The position numbers and the translations under genes were made by a program. Below, piece after piece: positions 42,800 through 54,172 of a DNA stretch of 64,000 nt; the first letter of the stretch is position 1; the number at the start of each line of letters is the position of its first letter. Origin of the DNA: Ulva prolifera (Eukaryota; Chlorophyta; Ulvophyceae; Ulvales; Ulvaceae); the NCBI GenBank assembly GCA_023078555.1, contig CM041198.1, positions 5,832,924 to 5,896,923 on the forward strand. Direction: 5' to 3'. The notes beneath the pieces were generated by a model, which did not search any database, was not told where the DNA came from, and was given only the letters and a program-made list of their open reading frames with translations.

Positions 42800-45300
42800 A
42801 GATTTCTGGGTGGCAGCTCTGAACATGCGAAATTGCATGTGCTCCCAACTTTACTGGAAAATACATCATCACACACGTGTTGACTTGTTAAGTATGTCTA
42901 TGGCATCTATAACCGCATGCCTTGTCAGCTGCGTGTGTGTTGATGGCCAGAACAAACAACATAACAAAAGTGGGTGGTGTGCCAGTGCTTGATCGCAGTG
43001 GCAGTGGCATCGCAGTGGCTCCTTCTACATGGCATCTCTGATGCACAAACGATTGATACTTATGACAAGCAGGGTCACTGCAGCATGTAGGCTTGGTGGG
43101 CTGTATGATGTGGAAAAGCAATGGCTTTCTCATTGACCTTGACTATCTGTTGGATAGCAGTATCGGATCGGGAGAAACGTGAGCAGCCTGAAATTGAGGC
43201 ACAACTATCCGGTACAGCGACGACGGCCACAACAGTAGTAACACAACAGCGCATCTATGGGCCCTTTGTCGTTGACGTGATCACGCGTGAGCATTTGGTG
43301 GTGGTGCTCCATGGCGTAATGTTGGAAGGTGGACCTGCTGACTAGGATGATCTTGACATCTTGATTGACGGGACAGGGCAGCTGCACCCATGCGCGCATC
43401 ATAGACGTGAAAGGACTGGCCTAGCTTGCGACACTCACAGGAGGGCAGTGGTATAGGCTGTGCCAACCCCAGAAGGACAGTGCAGCGGAGGACTGTGACG
43501 CGCAGGACGTACAGCATGAAGATTTAGCGTGAGCGGATCGTCAGCGAGGTGCAAGCTTGTGCCAGCAACTGGCCTCGTCACAGTACGAACGCGTTCAAAC
43601 GAGCACAAATGAGAACAGGCGTACATCAACTGCATGTCAGATAGTTAAACTCGCAAAGTGGAGGCGAACTTCGGAAACTGTGTTTGACTATCTGTTCCGC
43701 GTGCAGGTAACCGTTATCCTGTGCTCCGATCACGAGTGTGAGAGACCAGAGCGTGCTGGCAAGAACATCCGCCGGTGCCTTTGCAAATGATTCAAAGATG
43801 GTGGTAGATCACATTAGTGGTCTCGGCTAGGTGCAGCGGAGCGGCATCTCTCGCCCGCGCCTCTCAATTGTACGTGACTAGCGTCAAGGACAAATGCAGA
43901 CAACTTCACACTATCACCTCAAAAGCCAACGCCACATGGCAGAATCAGGATACGTGGAATACAAAAGCGCGGGCTTGCGCAACGCTCTCGGCGCATGCTG
44001 GCACCTGGCGTCATGAAAGTAAGCGTCCTCATTTGATCGTGCACTGCCCAACACCAGACGTGGGTGAGCACGATCAATCGAGCTGAAATCGCCCACATCT
44101 GAGTTCCGAATTCTCAATGACATTTGAGAATATTTACATGTGCCATCTGTAAAGGTCGCTGCAGCAGCGTGAGGGCCGGAACGGTCGCACCTGAAACGCC
44201 TCAGCATAGAACTCCTGCCACGGACCTCCTCCCCATTCAGGGAGCTTCGCTAGTTTCGCGAATCGAGACCGACATCTCTCGGAATCGATTTGGAATCGAG
44301 ACCAAATAGCGGTGGGATCCTGATGTGGAAGACCTTGGAACGTCCCGCTTCCATTGACACGCTTTGGCGCTCCAATAGCTGCCATCCCTCAGCGAGCAAA
44401 TAGCTGCTGGACCGCCACAGAGCCTTGCCGCTGGATCACAGATTATGCAGAGTCTGAACGGTTTCTCGACAAAGCGAGTGGCCACATCGTCTCCTTCGAA
44501 GCCAATACCGACAAAACATTTATTATTGGAGCTGCTAAACTTGCATTGGGCTGTTTGCAGAGAAAGCAGTATCCTGCATCCGCTGAGTATTTCATGCGCA
44601 TGCGTGTCGCACTGCCGCCACTATCAGCTTTCCAGCTGCGCCGAGCAGCATGAGACAGGTTGTGGGTCTTCACTGCATATATTGCCATAGAGCGCGTTCT
44701 GACACCACCAGAGTTGCATATGAAGTCGTCGTGTGCGTGGTGACAGGAAGTAGTGTAACAATTAAGGTTGCTGGAAACGTTCCCACCGTGCATCTACAGC
44801 TGCGTCGACATGTCCAGATATTTTAATGGCGATGGTACAGTCAGGCGTGTCGTTGTGCGAGGGCCCGTGGGAGGCAGTCAGGAATACTCCGTGTTCGGAT
44901 GGGCGGATCGTCGAATGAGCAACACGTCCACACCGGAGACGACGATGACCGCGTCCATGAAGAGAACAGACCCAACCCCACTGTCAAGTTTGAAGGTCGC
45001 AGGAACACGAACTCTCGCATCAGCTGCAGACCGCCATCGGCCTGCTCGAGCGTGCGTCTTCCGATAGTCGCATGATGTATGGTGGTCATGCAACTCTGCT
45101 AAATGCAGTCCCGATTTCAAGTTTGACACATATGTACGTTATGACGACGCCTCGATGCGCAGTGCGGCGATGCCGAAAGCGTACCGGTGGCCCTGTTCTG
45201 CACAGTAATTTGGTAAAGCGCGATGTTGCATCTACTGCCACCGCTTTCAAGAGAAACTGAACTTGTGATGTCTGGATGCAGCGTCCACAAGGATAGTCGG
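42800..45300. other. No gene resolved
   Basis: Open stretches at 43121-43345 (+) and 44354-44653 (+, FEANTDKTFIIGAAKLALG) look mildly coding. They could be 5' exons of the gene at 45312, but no joins could be tested. Confidence 0.3.
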
Positions 45301-45311
45301 TTTCTCGCACT

Positions 45312-45893
45312 GTGTTTTCAACCAGGAGACGTCGCCGTTGCGGAACCGCTGCTTGGGGCCTGATGTTCAGTGATCCAGAAAGTTTGCTGAAGCTCGGTGG
45401 GTGCAGTGTTTCACCCCGGAGATTGGCCGACATCGAAGGGCATGACATCTTCAAGGACACCGAGAGCGACACAACCTCCAGGCGGTACCGCCCAATCAGC
45501 GCAACAAAAGCTGCAGAACTCGCGGGAACTCATGACATCATACATGGCTCAACGACTATGCGATCGTCACAGCCTGGAAGTGCTCGGGCTCGCAAAATGG
45601 ACAATCTTTTGTCAGTTGCTTTCACTTCTGGCAAGGAAGAACTGCCAGTTCGATGCGTGTCGCCAACCAAGTCACGCCATCTGCAAGGAACATACTCTTT
45701 CTCGTGCCATGAAGAATGTAGAAGGTGTGCCTTGCTATGGGAGATCGAGGACTGTGAGTCTTGCTTGTTCACGAACAAGGTTGAGGAGGATGTTGGGTGT
45801 GCTGCTCGGTGGCTTACGCTGGGCAATTTGGGCATGTCTGGGAAGTCGCTATCTGTTGAACAGTTGATGAGAAGATGTTTGTCAGAGTTGTGA
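45312..45893 (+). CDS. Exon with repeated TGxxIF-type (DUF4057-like) motifs
   Basis: The frame contains two copies of one short motif, SPRRLADIEGHDIFKDTES and ATKAAELAGTHDIIHGS, about 35 residues apart, with a basic Ser-rich stretch after them (SQPGSARARKMDNLLSVAF). The pattern (K/R)xxEL-x-G-x-(D/N)IF is repeated in plant DUF4057 proteins and in other microtubule-related proteins. I therefore suggest a relative, with unknown function. The exon limits are not fixed; the true exon may end near 45640-45680, before the frame becomes unlike protein. Confidence 0.42.
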   Translation: MFSTRRRRRCGTAAWGLMFSDPESLLKLGGCSVSPRRLADIEGHDIFKDTESDTTSRRYRPISATKAAELAGTHDIIHGSTTMRSSQPGSARARKMDNLLSVAFTSGKEELPVRCVSPTKSRHLQGTYSFSCHEECRRCALLWEIEDCESCLFTNKVEEDVGCAARWLTLGNLGMSGKSLSVEQLMRRCLSEL

Positions 45894-45899
45894 TGGAAT

Positions 45900-47084
45900 T
45901 TGGACCCCATTGCAAGGAATACGAACACAATTTCGGAACAACTTCTCAAGCCATCCACAGAATCAGAAGCATCGCAGTCACAATGAAAGTTCATATTGCA
46001 GAAGTGCAGTGGGTTTCATTGCAGGCCAATGCGCAAGATGCATCCCACCCTTGGTGCCAGCCTTGGTTCTACTCAGGCTTTGGAGTGGACCCCAGTCATC
46101 AAAGTTCTCGAAGGGCCTCGCATGCTGGCCAGGCCCAATGCAGGCAGAGTTCCCCCTGGAGGCAGGTCACAAATTAGCTTTGGCTGACACGCACTCTTCA
46201 TTCAACGCGGGATGCAAGTACTTGAGGAAAGCAATGGCCGGAAAGCTGGCCAACATTACTTGGGCATTAATGTTCTTGACATTTTCATGTGGGCACCCCA
46301 CTGTCTGCCTACTGAAAAAGCATTCTCTGGCATGATTAGCCACATATGATTGTAGCTTTCAGAATCTTGGAGGTAAGAGCGATACCAGCCAGCTGTTTGT
46401 AAGGTCAAGAGCGCACGACTGAGTCCGCGTGGCCTGGCCTTGTGCGAGTGCCATGCGGTGGAAGCCTCGAGTGTTTTGAATACAGTGCTCAGATGGCGTT
46501 ATTCCTGGCCAGATCAACTTGGGTCATGCCCTCGGGCTCATCAAGAGCGTTGCACACGTGGACGGACATGGCAGTAGTTTGCACCTGCTTCGAGGGGGAC
46601 TCATGCATGGCCTGTTCCGTGCTACACCCCTACACGGTGCTACACGATGCTACACCGGTGGGGTTCAATGGTGCTGGGTGAAGCAGAGTCAACTGTCGTG
46701 CTTTCTATCTTGTAAATTTCTGTAGCTACCAGTTTTGCGGTGCACCATGGCCACGCCCGCCCTGTGAAGACAGGACACTGAACAACAGCAGAGGGGAGAA
46801 GAGGAGCGAAGCGGTCATGCGCTGGAACGTGCACCATGCCGTGCGAATACCTCGCTTTTGGTGGGTGGCTACTAGGCTAGTAGATGCTGCAGTCCGGTAT
46901 TCTATCCCATCATTGATCACAACGATCGAGTTGTGGCTGCACATCCCCGCAATCACAGTCATGCAAAGAGTGTGCATGCATGGGTGACATAACAGCTCCG
47001 CAGCATGATGCAGGATTGCCTGTGTCTGAGAGGTCACCAGTGAATTGGCATGCAGCCCAATGATGCGGTGGTCTAGGATCCTGA
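45900..47084. other. No gene recognised
   Basis: Plus-strand open stretches near 45910-46335 lack recognisable motifs. Confidence 0.3.
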
Positions 47085-47311
47085 GGCTGTGGAGATGATG
47101 TGTCACAAGGACAAAGGCAGCAAGGCGGGCAGCACCGCGAAAGAAGCAAACAGACGAAGCAAACACACAGACACCCACGCACGCGAAACCCACCACGCCC
47201 AAAAGAAAAACCCAGCACCGGCGCAGCAAAAGACACAGATCCGCAGACCGCAAAGCACACACCCACACACCCATGTGCACAAACCCAAACCCTGGCTGTG
47301 GAGATGATGTG
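47085..47311 (-). mobile_element. 191-bp LINE (family 2) stub with 18-bp perfect target duplications
   Basis: GGCTGTGGAGATGATGTG occurs at 47085-47102 and 47294-47311. The 191-bp insert between (47103-47293) starts TCACAAGGACAAAGGCAGCA, the reverse complement of the family-2 LINE 3' end. The rest is CA-rich 3' untranslated sequence. The duplications are identical, so the insertion is young. Confidence 0.88.
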
Positions 47312-47880
47312 ATACCGACAAGCGCCGCACCTGGAAATGCCGAAGCCTGGCCCGCTGCACAGATATGCAATTGTAGAATGCGAGGGGTGATTCAGAGGTG
47401 ACGCAATGGTGACATTCTGTATAGGCCAGTAAGTGCCACTGTGGTGACACTTGGTTGCTCCGAACGGAGCACGGTATGCATTAGTAACGGCTGCTAGTGG
47501 CAATGGCCATTTGCGCCAGCGGATACTTTCTCCCAGGCAGAGATATGAGCTGACTTTGTACATGTGCATTTGTACATGCATGGTATACATAACTCTGCTG
47601 CATGGTATACATAACTCTGCTTTGGTACAGGAACAGTTCACTGTGCAATGAGGTCGGGCCCTCGGACCTGAGCTTTCACCACCACTTTCTTGCAACCTCC
47701 TGAAGAATCAATCTTGAAAAGAATGTGGCTTCTCCTCAGCTCGACATGCAGCTCAGGCGCAAAGCGTCCCTTCAGAAGCGTGGCTGGCTGAGCAAGTACC
47801 AGTGAACATATTCTGACAGCATATACAGCTGCACCCTTGCACGTGCTTATCAGCATGGTCTAACATCTTTCGTAAGACCT

Positions 47881-48708
47881 ATGTCAAGGCTAAAAATCAC
47901 CTACATATGCCCCATCTGGCTCTTCGACAGAGCAGCCAAAGCACAGACAGCTTGCGGTCACGAACAAAACCTTGTGCCTTACATACAGGTCAACATGCAA
48001 CTGGCACTGTCCCGATGGAACCGCCTAGTAATGCAGTGCTGCAACATGTGCCGCTGGAAGAGCTGCGTAGTTGTAAACGAGCAGGGAGCCATTAAGCACA
48101 GGTTATGTGGAGGACTGGCGTCCTGTAGCTGGTTCCTGGCGAGGTGGTGGTACCACGCATTGTCTCCCCACGAGCCACCTTTGCAGTGCAGCACATCTGT
48201 GTGTGGGGAAACCAAGGTCTCGCGGCACTTGCGCGACGCAGTTCCAGATGATTTGAAGAACCCTCTTAGAAATGCTGTCCTTCAGCCACCGCCAGGGTTC
48301 AAGCAAGTGTTATTGGGAGAATTGCAGGCAGAGCAGAGGAATAAGTATATGAAGAACCGTGGCAACTGGCATTCCTCCGCACGGGGCGCAGCTGCAAGGC
48401 AGGTGCCTGCTCGTGACGGTGCTTCTAGGAGCAAGTTGATGACACGCAAGACAGGCATGGTACAGGAAAAAGACGTGGCACATTCATGCAGCAGACACAA
48501 TGACACGTGGACCACGCGAGCGTCGCAAAACGAGCATGTCTCATCATGTGATCAGATGGCAGCTCACCAATGGGGCGCACGGCAGCAGATAATTACAGAC
48601 CGCACGGGTGCGTTTCTGATGCCGGTTCTGAGCCACACCCACGCAGGAGATGCCGGCGCGGGCCGCTCCCAGCTGGAAAATTTCACACATGTCCATGGAC
48701 AACATTAG
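47881..48708 (+). CDS. Possible exon, unknown protein
   Basis: A long open frame whose central part (about 48220-48460) reads VSRHLRDAVPDDLKNPLRNA, then PPPGFKQVLLGELQAEQRNK, and looks like real protein. The ends of the frame do not. No family is recognised and exon borders are unknown. Confidence 0.33.
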   Translation: MSRLKITYICPIWLFDRAAKAQTACGHEQNLVPYIQVNMQLALSRWNRLVMQCCNMCRWKSCVVVNEQGAIKHRLCGGLASCSWFLARWWYHALSPHEPPLQCSTSVCGETKVSRHLRDAVPDDLKNPLRNAVLQPPPGFKQVLLGELQAEQRNKYMKNRGNWHSSARGAAARQVPARDGASRSKLMTRKTGMVQEKDVAHSCSRHNDTWTTRASQNEHVSSCDQMAAHQWGARQQIITDRTGAFLMPVLSHTHAGDAGAGRSQLENFTHVHGQH

Positions 48709-49463
48709 AGACAACACACAGTCGTAGCTGTGACTGCACCTCCGGCGGAAGCAGCGCGGCCTACCACGCTATCCCCTGCACACCATCCTCCCCTGCCCAG
48801 GGCCATGGAGCTGTGTGGAGCACAGACGTGCCCCCCACAGCGACAGCCGGACTGCCGATAGAAAGCACAAAATAGGAGAAACGGGCATCGCGGTGCCCTC
48901 GGGGCGCATGGCTCCCATGCAAGCTGTTGCTGTTGCGCGATCTGCACCATCCCTGCAGTCACCCATGGGCCACCCCATCGCTCACTCACACCAGGCCAGA
49001 GAGCCACACACCACCCACCGCACAATGACCATCCACAAGAGACAACCATCCTCATGCACTGTGCTGCAGGGCTTCTGAGACGCACACAGGACAGCCGGAC
49101 TTCGCCGGCATCGCGCACGTGCCTGCCTGTGCCCCACGCACCGCGCCCATCTCCCTCCGATCAGAGCAGAGCAGGGCCCACCCCCTGGATCATTTCTGCG
49201 CTGTACACGCACTCTCGTACAGCGCAACCTTGACACAAACACACACACACACCCAAGCATACGCCACCACTGAAGCAGAAACATCTCTGACCTCAGCCCC
49301 CTCCAACGGCCGACGCACGGATGCGCGCCGAATCGCATCACCGCCTCCAACTTCCCTGCACGGCGCCAGCACGCTGCAGCAGCAGCGCCACGGGCGACGC
49401 CGCGCTATGGCAGAGCTCCACAGCAGAGTCGCACGGCGGCGCTGCGGCGGCGGCGCAGGCGGC
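48709..49463. other. 3' region of glutamine synthetase; no gene recognised
   Basis: GC- and CA-rich, including a CA run near 49235-49250. It may contain the 3' untranslated region of the glutamine synthetase gene. Confidence 0.35.
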
Positions 49464-52400
49464 CTAGTTGATGAGGGTCGACTCGACGAGGAGGCGGGTG
49501 ACGATGTAGGGGTCGAGGTTGGAGGCGGGGCGGCGGTCCTCGTAGTAGCCGCACTTGTCGACGGGCACCATGCGGCCGATGCGGATCGAGCAGCCGCGAT
49601 TCGCGACGCCGAAGCTGTAGTCGTTCATCGACGACGTCTGCACGGCACACACAGGGTTTCTGGCAGACGGGGCTGCTGCGGGGGCCGTGCAGAGTCGCAG
49701 AGTGGTGTGGGGGCAGCAGAAGAGCCGTGTGTGGCATGAGTGTGCTTGCGCACACGCCCGCACCATTCGGCGCTGTTCACTTCACGACGAACGTCTCTTC
49801 GCCGCGGCCACCAACACGCACAGCCAACCGCAAACACGGCGGAAAGGTCTCAGTTCCACGACACACAGCTGCACCGAGACCAAGAGCAAGCAGGTGCCGA
49901 CGCATGCGCGTGCGATGGCGCCGCGCGGCAGCGACCTGGCGTGCTGTGGTATCCCTGACAACGGCCCGAACGGTGGCCCCTGCCGAGATGACACCATGCT
50001 CACGTGCAGGGAGGCCCGACGCGGTGACACTGATGGCACGACCACCTGCGCCGCACAACTACCAACACGCACGGCGACTGCCCGAGGCGCGATCCTCTGC
50101 ATCATTCGAACGGCGCGATATCAGTGGACCAAACACGTGCATACATGCGCCCCATGCATTGCACACACCTCGTGCTTGCCGGTGAGGCGGCGCTCGTTGC
50201 CCTCGCCGTACTCCGCGATGTGCAGGGCGTGCGTCTTCTCAAGCTTCTTGCAGTGCTTCACGATTTCGTCGTAGCCGCCGGGCGCGGTGCGGGTGGCTTT
50301 GGTGGAGTAGTTGGTGTGGCCGCCGGCGCCGTTCCAGTCGCCCGGGATGGGCTTCGGGTCGAGGGTGACCTCAACGTTGAAGAGCTCGCCGATGCGGTAC
50401 AGAATGTACCTGTAGACACGGCACAACAGCTCAAGCCATGCGCCAGTGCAATCTCCCGAGAGCACCCAAAGGCAAGTCCTAGGTATCGCAACCACACACG
50501 ATGCTCAACCCAAATCCACATCTCGAGATGACGTGCGGTGTGGGTGAACTACGTGGCTGCGTGTGTCTGTCGAACCCTCAGCAGAGGGGCAGGGATTTGG
50601 CGGGGGTGTGTTTGTTCAGCCGTGCCATCCGATACGAGAACCCGAACGTCGTCTCGATCCCCAGACGGTGCCAGTCTCCAGCAAGGGAGCATGATGCATG
50701 GTCAGTGACTTTGAGCCAAGGGCAACGGGCAAAGTGAGATCGATGCAGACACCACGCGGGCCGGTGGGGCCGCAGATCCATCCCTGCTCAGGCACACGTC
50801 CGCGCCTGCGCTGTGTGTGCCAAGGGCTTGACCAGGGCTGAGATGCGGAGGCAGGTAGCGCCACAGGTTTGTTTTTACTTTTTTTTACACGCCTGTGCTG
50901 GGTGGACACGGTTGTTGTGTTACACAGGACCATGGCGATGACGCAGGCAGCAACAGTAAGTGATACAGCGGCTTGACCACAGGCGTAACCACAGGCTCGA
51001 CGCAGGCGGATGTGATGGCGGCGTCACGGGAAATGATGTGTGTTGGCATGCATCAGCTACATGCGCTGTGCGTCTGTCCGTGACCGTCAGCTAACCAGCA
51101 ACAACCAGTGCACATTGCTACCTCAGGTAGTGCAGTGTGTTTGGCATGCCTCAGCCGAGGATGAGTCAGGGCAAGCTCCAACAGGACTACAATGACATAA
51201 TCATCATGCACATGACCACTGTGCACCTTCTACCCCTGCTTACAAACACCCTGACTGTACTCTTAGGGTGTACTCAGTACTTGAACTCGCTACACAGAAA
51301 CACCCTGTCACAGCTGTCAACAGGTCTCATTCTGCTGTGGATATGGTGGGGTGCTCTGGGACAGTGTTTGGGGTGGCCTGTTGGGTGGCAGATTAGCAAT
51401 GGGCACAGCAAAGCTTGCTGCAGTGATGGTCTCTGACCACCTTGCCCCAGGCTGTGTACCAGGCCCCTAGACAGACGAATTGAGAACAAGGTTGCTGGGC
51501 AGGGGGATGTGTGCACAACAGAGTCCGCTGCTTTGAATTGTCCGGCCTGCAGCCTCACAGCTATGCCCAGAAAGTAGCAATTGTTGAATGTGTGTGCGCC
51601 CATGACCACTCAACCCAGCCGAGCAACCATTGCGCCGTTTCATTGACACGTGTATGCCTGAGGCGCAAACTCTGACCAAGCAGGAGCAAAGATCACACGT
51701 GCAAACTTGTGCATAATGCCTATGACAAAGCTCAGTGATGAGGCTGAAAAGGCGGCGCCGATGCAAGTAGGCAGCATGCACACGGATTACTGTGTTTAAT
51801 CGGATGCACGAAGTATCAAATGTTCGAAACCAGCGCAATGGAGACGGGCGCACCACGCAGCACACAGCACGCAGCAGGCACCACACAGCACACCCAGCAG
51901 CACGACACGCATGCTGCACTCACACACTCAACACACAGCAACAGCAGCAGCGACAACGGTGGCCCGAGTTCAACACAGCCTGTCCGCGGCTCCCGACCGT
52001 GAAGGAACGAAGGTCAGGCCAGCAACGTGGCATGCTCGGCGAGATGCACGCAGCAGCATCCGGTCACGCACCTCCGCATGATGCCATGCAGGCCGCGACA
52101 CCACTGCAAACCACGAAACCGAGATCCCGAATGAAGAGTGGACAGAGTGCGCGGACGGTTCGAGCGCTGCGCTGTGCTGTGCTGTGCTGTGCTGTGGGCC
52201 AGGAGAGGAGGGGGCGTGCCTGGACATCCACAGCTCGTCGCCCATCGTGATGCCCGTGCACGGCCCGACCTGGTACTCCCACTGGGACGCCATCACCTCC
52301 GCGTTGATGCCCGAGATCTTGATGCCGGCGAAGAGGCAGGCGCGGTAGTGCGCCTCCACGAGCTCGCGCCCGATAGAGCACCCCGCTCCCGCGGAGCAGT

Positions 52401-54151
52401 AGTACGGCCCCTGCGGCCCCGGGTAGCCATTCTTCGGCCACCCGAGGGGCCACTTCGTGGTGGCGTCGAGGAGGGTGTACTCCTGCTCGATGCCGAACCA
52501 TGGCTCCTGCAGACATCAGCGCACGTTAGCAGCGATCAGGCTGGCGGCAGGACAGCCTGGAGGAGACATGTGGCTGCTGATGACAGGCTCTTCCAGTGCC
52601 GACAGCGTGGTGCAGACACAGCTGCAGGGCAAGCCATGGATGGGGTGCGAGTTTCCTGCAGAGACTCGTGAGTTTGAATCTGTGTGCGTGAGTTTGAGCT
52701 ATTGCACGCACGGCAGCTGCGTGCAACCTCGCTGGGTGAAGGAGGCTGCTCTGGGGAGTGGCAAACTGTTGCTTGAACGCCTGAACGTGCATACAAGTGC
52801 CCAGCCCACATGCGCCCCTAGTCATCAGGAAGAGTCAAGGCGCTATTCAGGGTATGGCTAGAAGATCCAGATGTACCAAGCTTGGCAGTGCAGCCTAGCT
52901 GTGTAGACTGATGCATGGACCAGCAGCACTGAAGGGAGGCCTCAGGAAAACAGTTCGGCGGAGCTCCGGTGAGGACAGACAATGCCACACCTGTGACCAC
53001 GGGAGGGCAGGACTGATCAGGTCTTGCTAGCGGGAAGCCGCTGCTGTGGTGCGCACCTCGGCCTCGACCTTCTTCATCGCATCGGCACAGGCAGCTCGGG
53101 TGTTGGTCGGAATCGCCTCTGGCTCCCCGACGGTGCCATCGTCCTTGACCTTCGGGGGCACGTACGCGTCGCACATCACCAGGATGTTGTCACCTCCGCG
53201 GAATGGGTCCTTGTAGATTGCCCGCGGGATCAGGAAGACCTCGGAGTCATCTCCCGGAGCTTGACCGGTAGAGGAACCATCGTAGTTCCATGTGGGGAGC
53301 TCCTCCACTTTCTCGGGCTTCTTGTCGAGGGTCCTGTAGTATGAACTGAGTTTGATTCGACTGTGCAAGTGGCGAGGCGGTGCATGACAAATCTAGCACG
53401 GGCGCGCCATGGCACGACTCGCACGGCGCATGGCAGAGCTCAGGCACTGTCCCTCGCATGCGAGCGTGTGGCACCAACAGCAGACGTAATCTTGCAATGT
53501 AAAGCAAACGCGTGATGGAGTCGTGCATCTATGTGTTGGAAGGCTTGTACTTCACGGCGTCGGTGATCCAGCCACACTGTACACGGCGAGAGCAGGAGAG
53601 CATAGCGACGAAACAATTTGGGATACATGCGCCAGAAAAAGTTTCATATTACTACTCGGCAAGTTAGATTGTTGCAGACGCTGCCCGCGGCGATACTGTA
53701 TGTCGAGTCGGCCCACTGCCAGACCTGCGACACGTTGACGCCACCACCAAGGAAAACGGGCACTAAACAATCCAGTGAGGGTTTCTGTGTCAGGTTGAAT
53801 TGTCATTCGGTGCCTTGGTCGGGCGGGCAACGATGTCGGCCAACGCATCGCGCAGTCGACACACTCCGCACTGCATCACATCCCACCTTTGCTCTGCTGC
53901 GGCCAGCGCACATCTAGCCTGACCAAACAGCCCCATAACCACTGTTAACACGGTAGGATGCTCATGCTGGCGCAGACTGGGTCACACCTAGCCTTGGAGC
54001 GAAGATCCTGGCCAGTACCGCCAATCCAGACATACTCCGCGACGCACTTGCCCCCAATGTCTGTCAAATTATTGATGAAATCCCGGGAGATAGCGCCATC
54101 GAGCAGGGCGGAAATGCTCCCAGTAGTTCCGTACACAACAGGGATCTCCAT
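49464..54151 (-). CDS. GLN: Glutamine synthetase, GSII type
   Basis: Complete gene of five coding exons: 54151-53988, 53333-53057, 52506-52226, 50409-50169 and 49637-49464. All joins agree in phase and give 378 residues, the usual GSII length. It condenses ammonia with glutamate using ATP. Motifs: [34 protein letters not shown] (signature 1); [34 protein letters not shown] (metal-binding ExE); [39 protein letters not shown] (ATP-binding signature, active His); [13 protein letters not shown]; and [13 protein letters not shown] (catalytic Glu and Arg). A short N-terminal lead of about 28 residues precedes the conserved part; it is not clearly a plastid transit peptide, so cytosol is more likely. 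Start chosen at 54151, the first in-frame ATG. Only 21 bp separate it from the stop of an upstream open frame on the same strand. Confidence 0.97.
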
Positions 54152-54172
54152 GTTTACAGCCACAGCTAACAG

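Noticed and set aside
44841-45129. Minus-strand open frame with a hydrophobic segment (VLFMDAVIVVSGVDVLLI)
   Set aside because: No splice partners or homology seen; the plus strand is open too, and neither could be preferred.
49777-50105. Open frames between glutamine synthetase exons
   Set aside because: They lie in the intron 50168-49638; direct splicing gives the expected [21 protein letters not shown] sequence.
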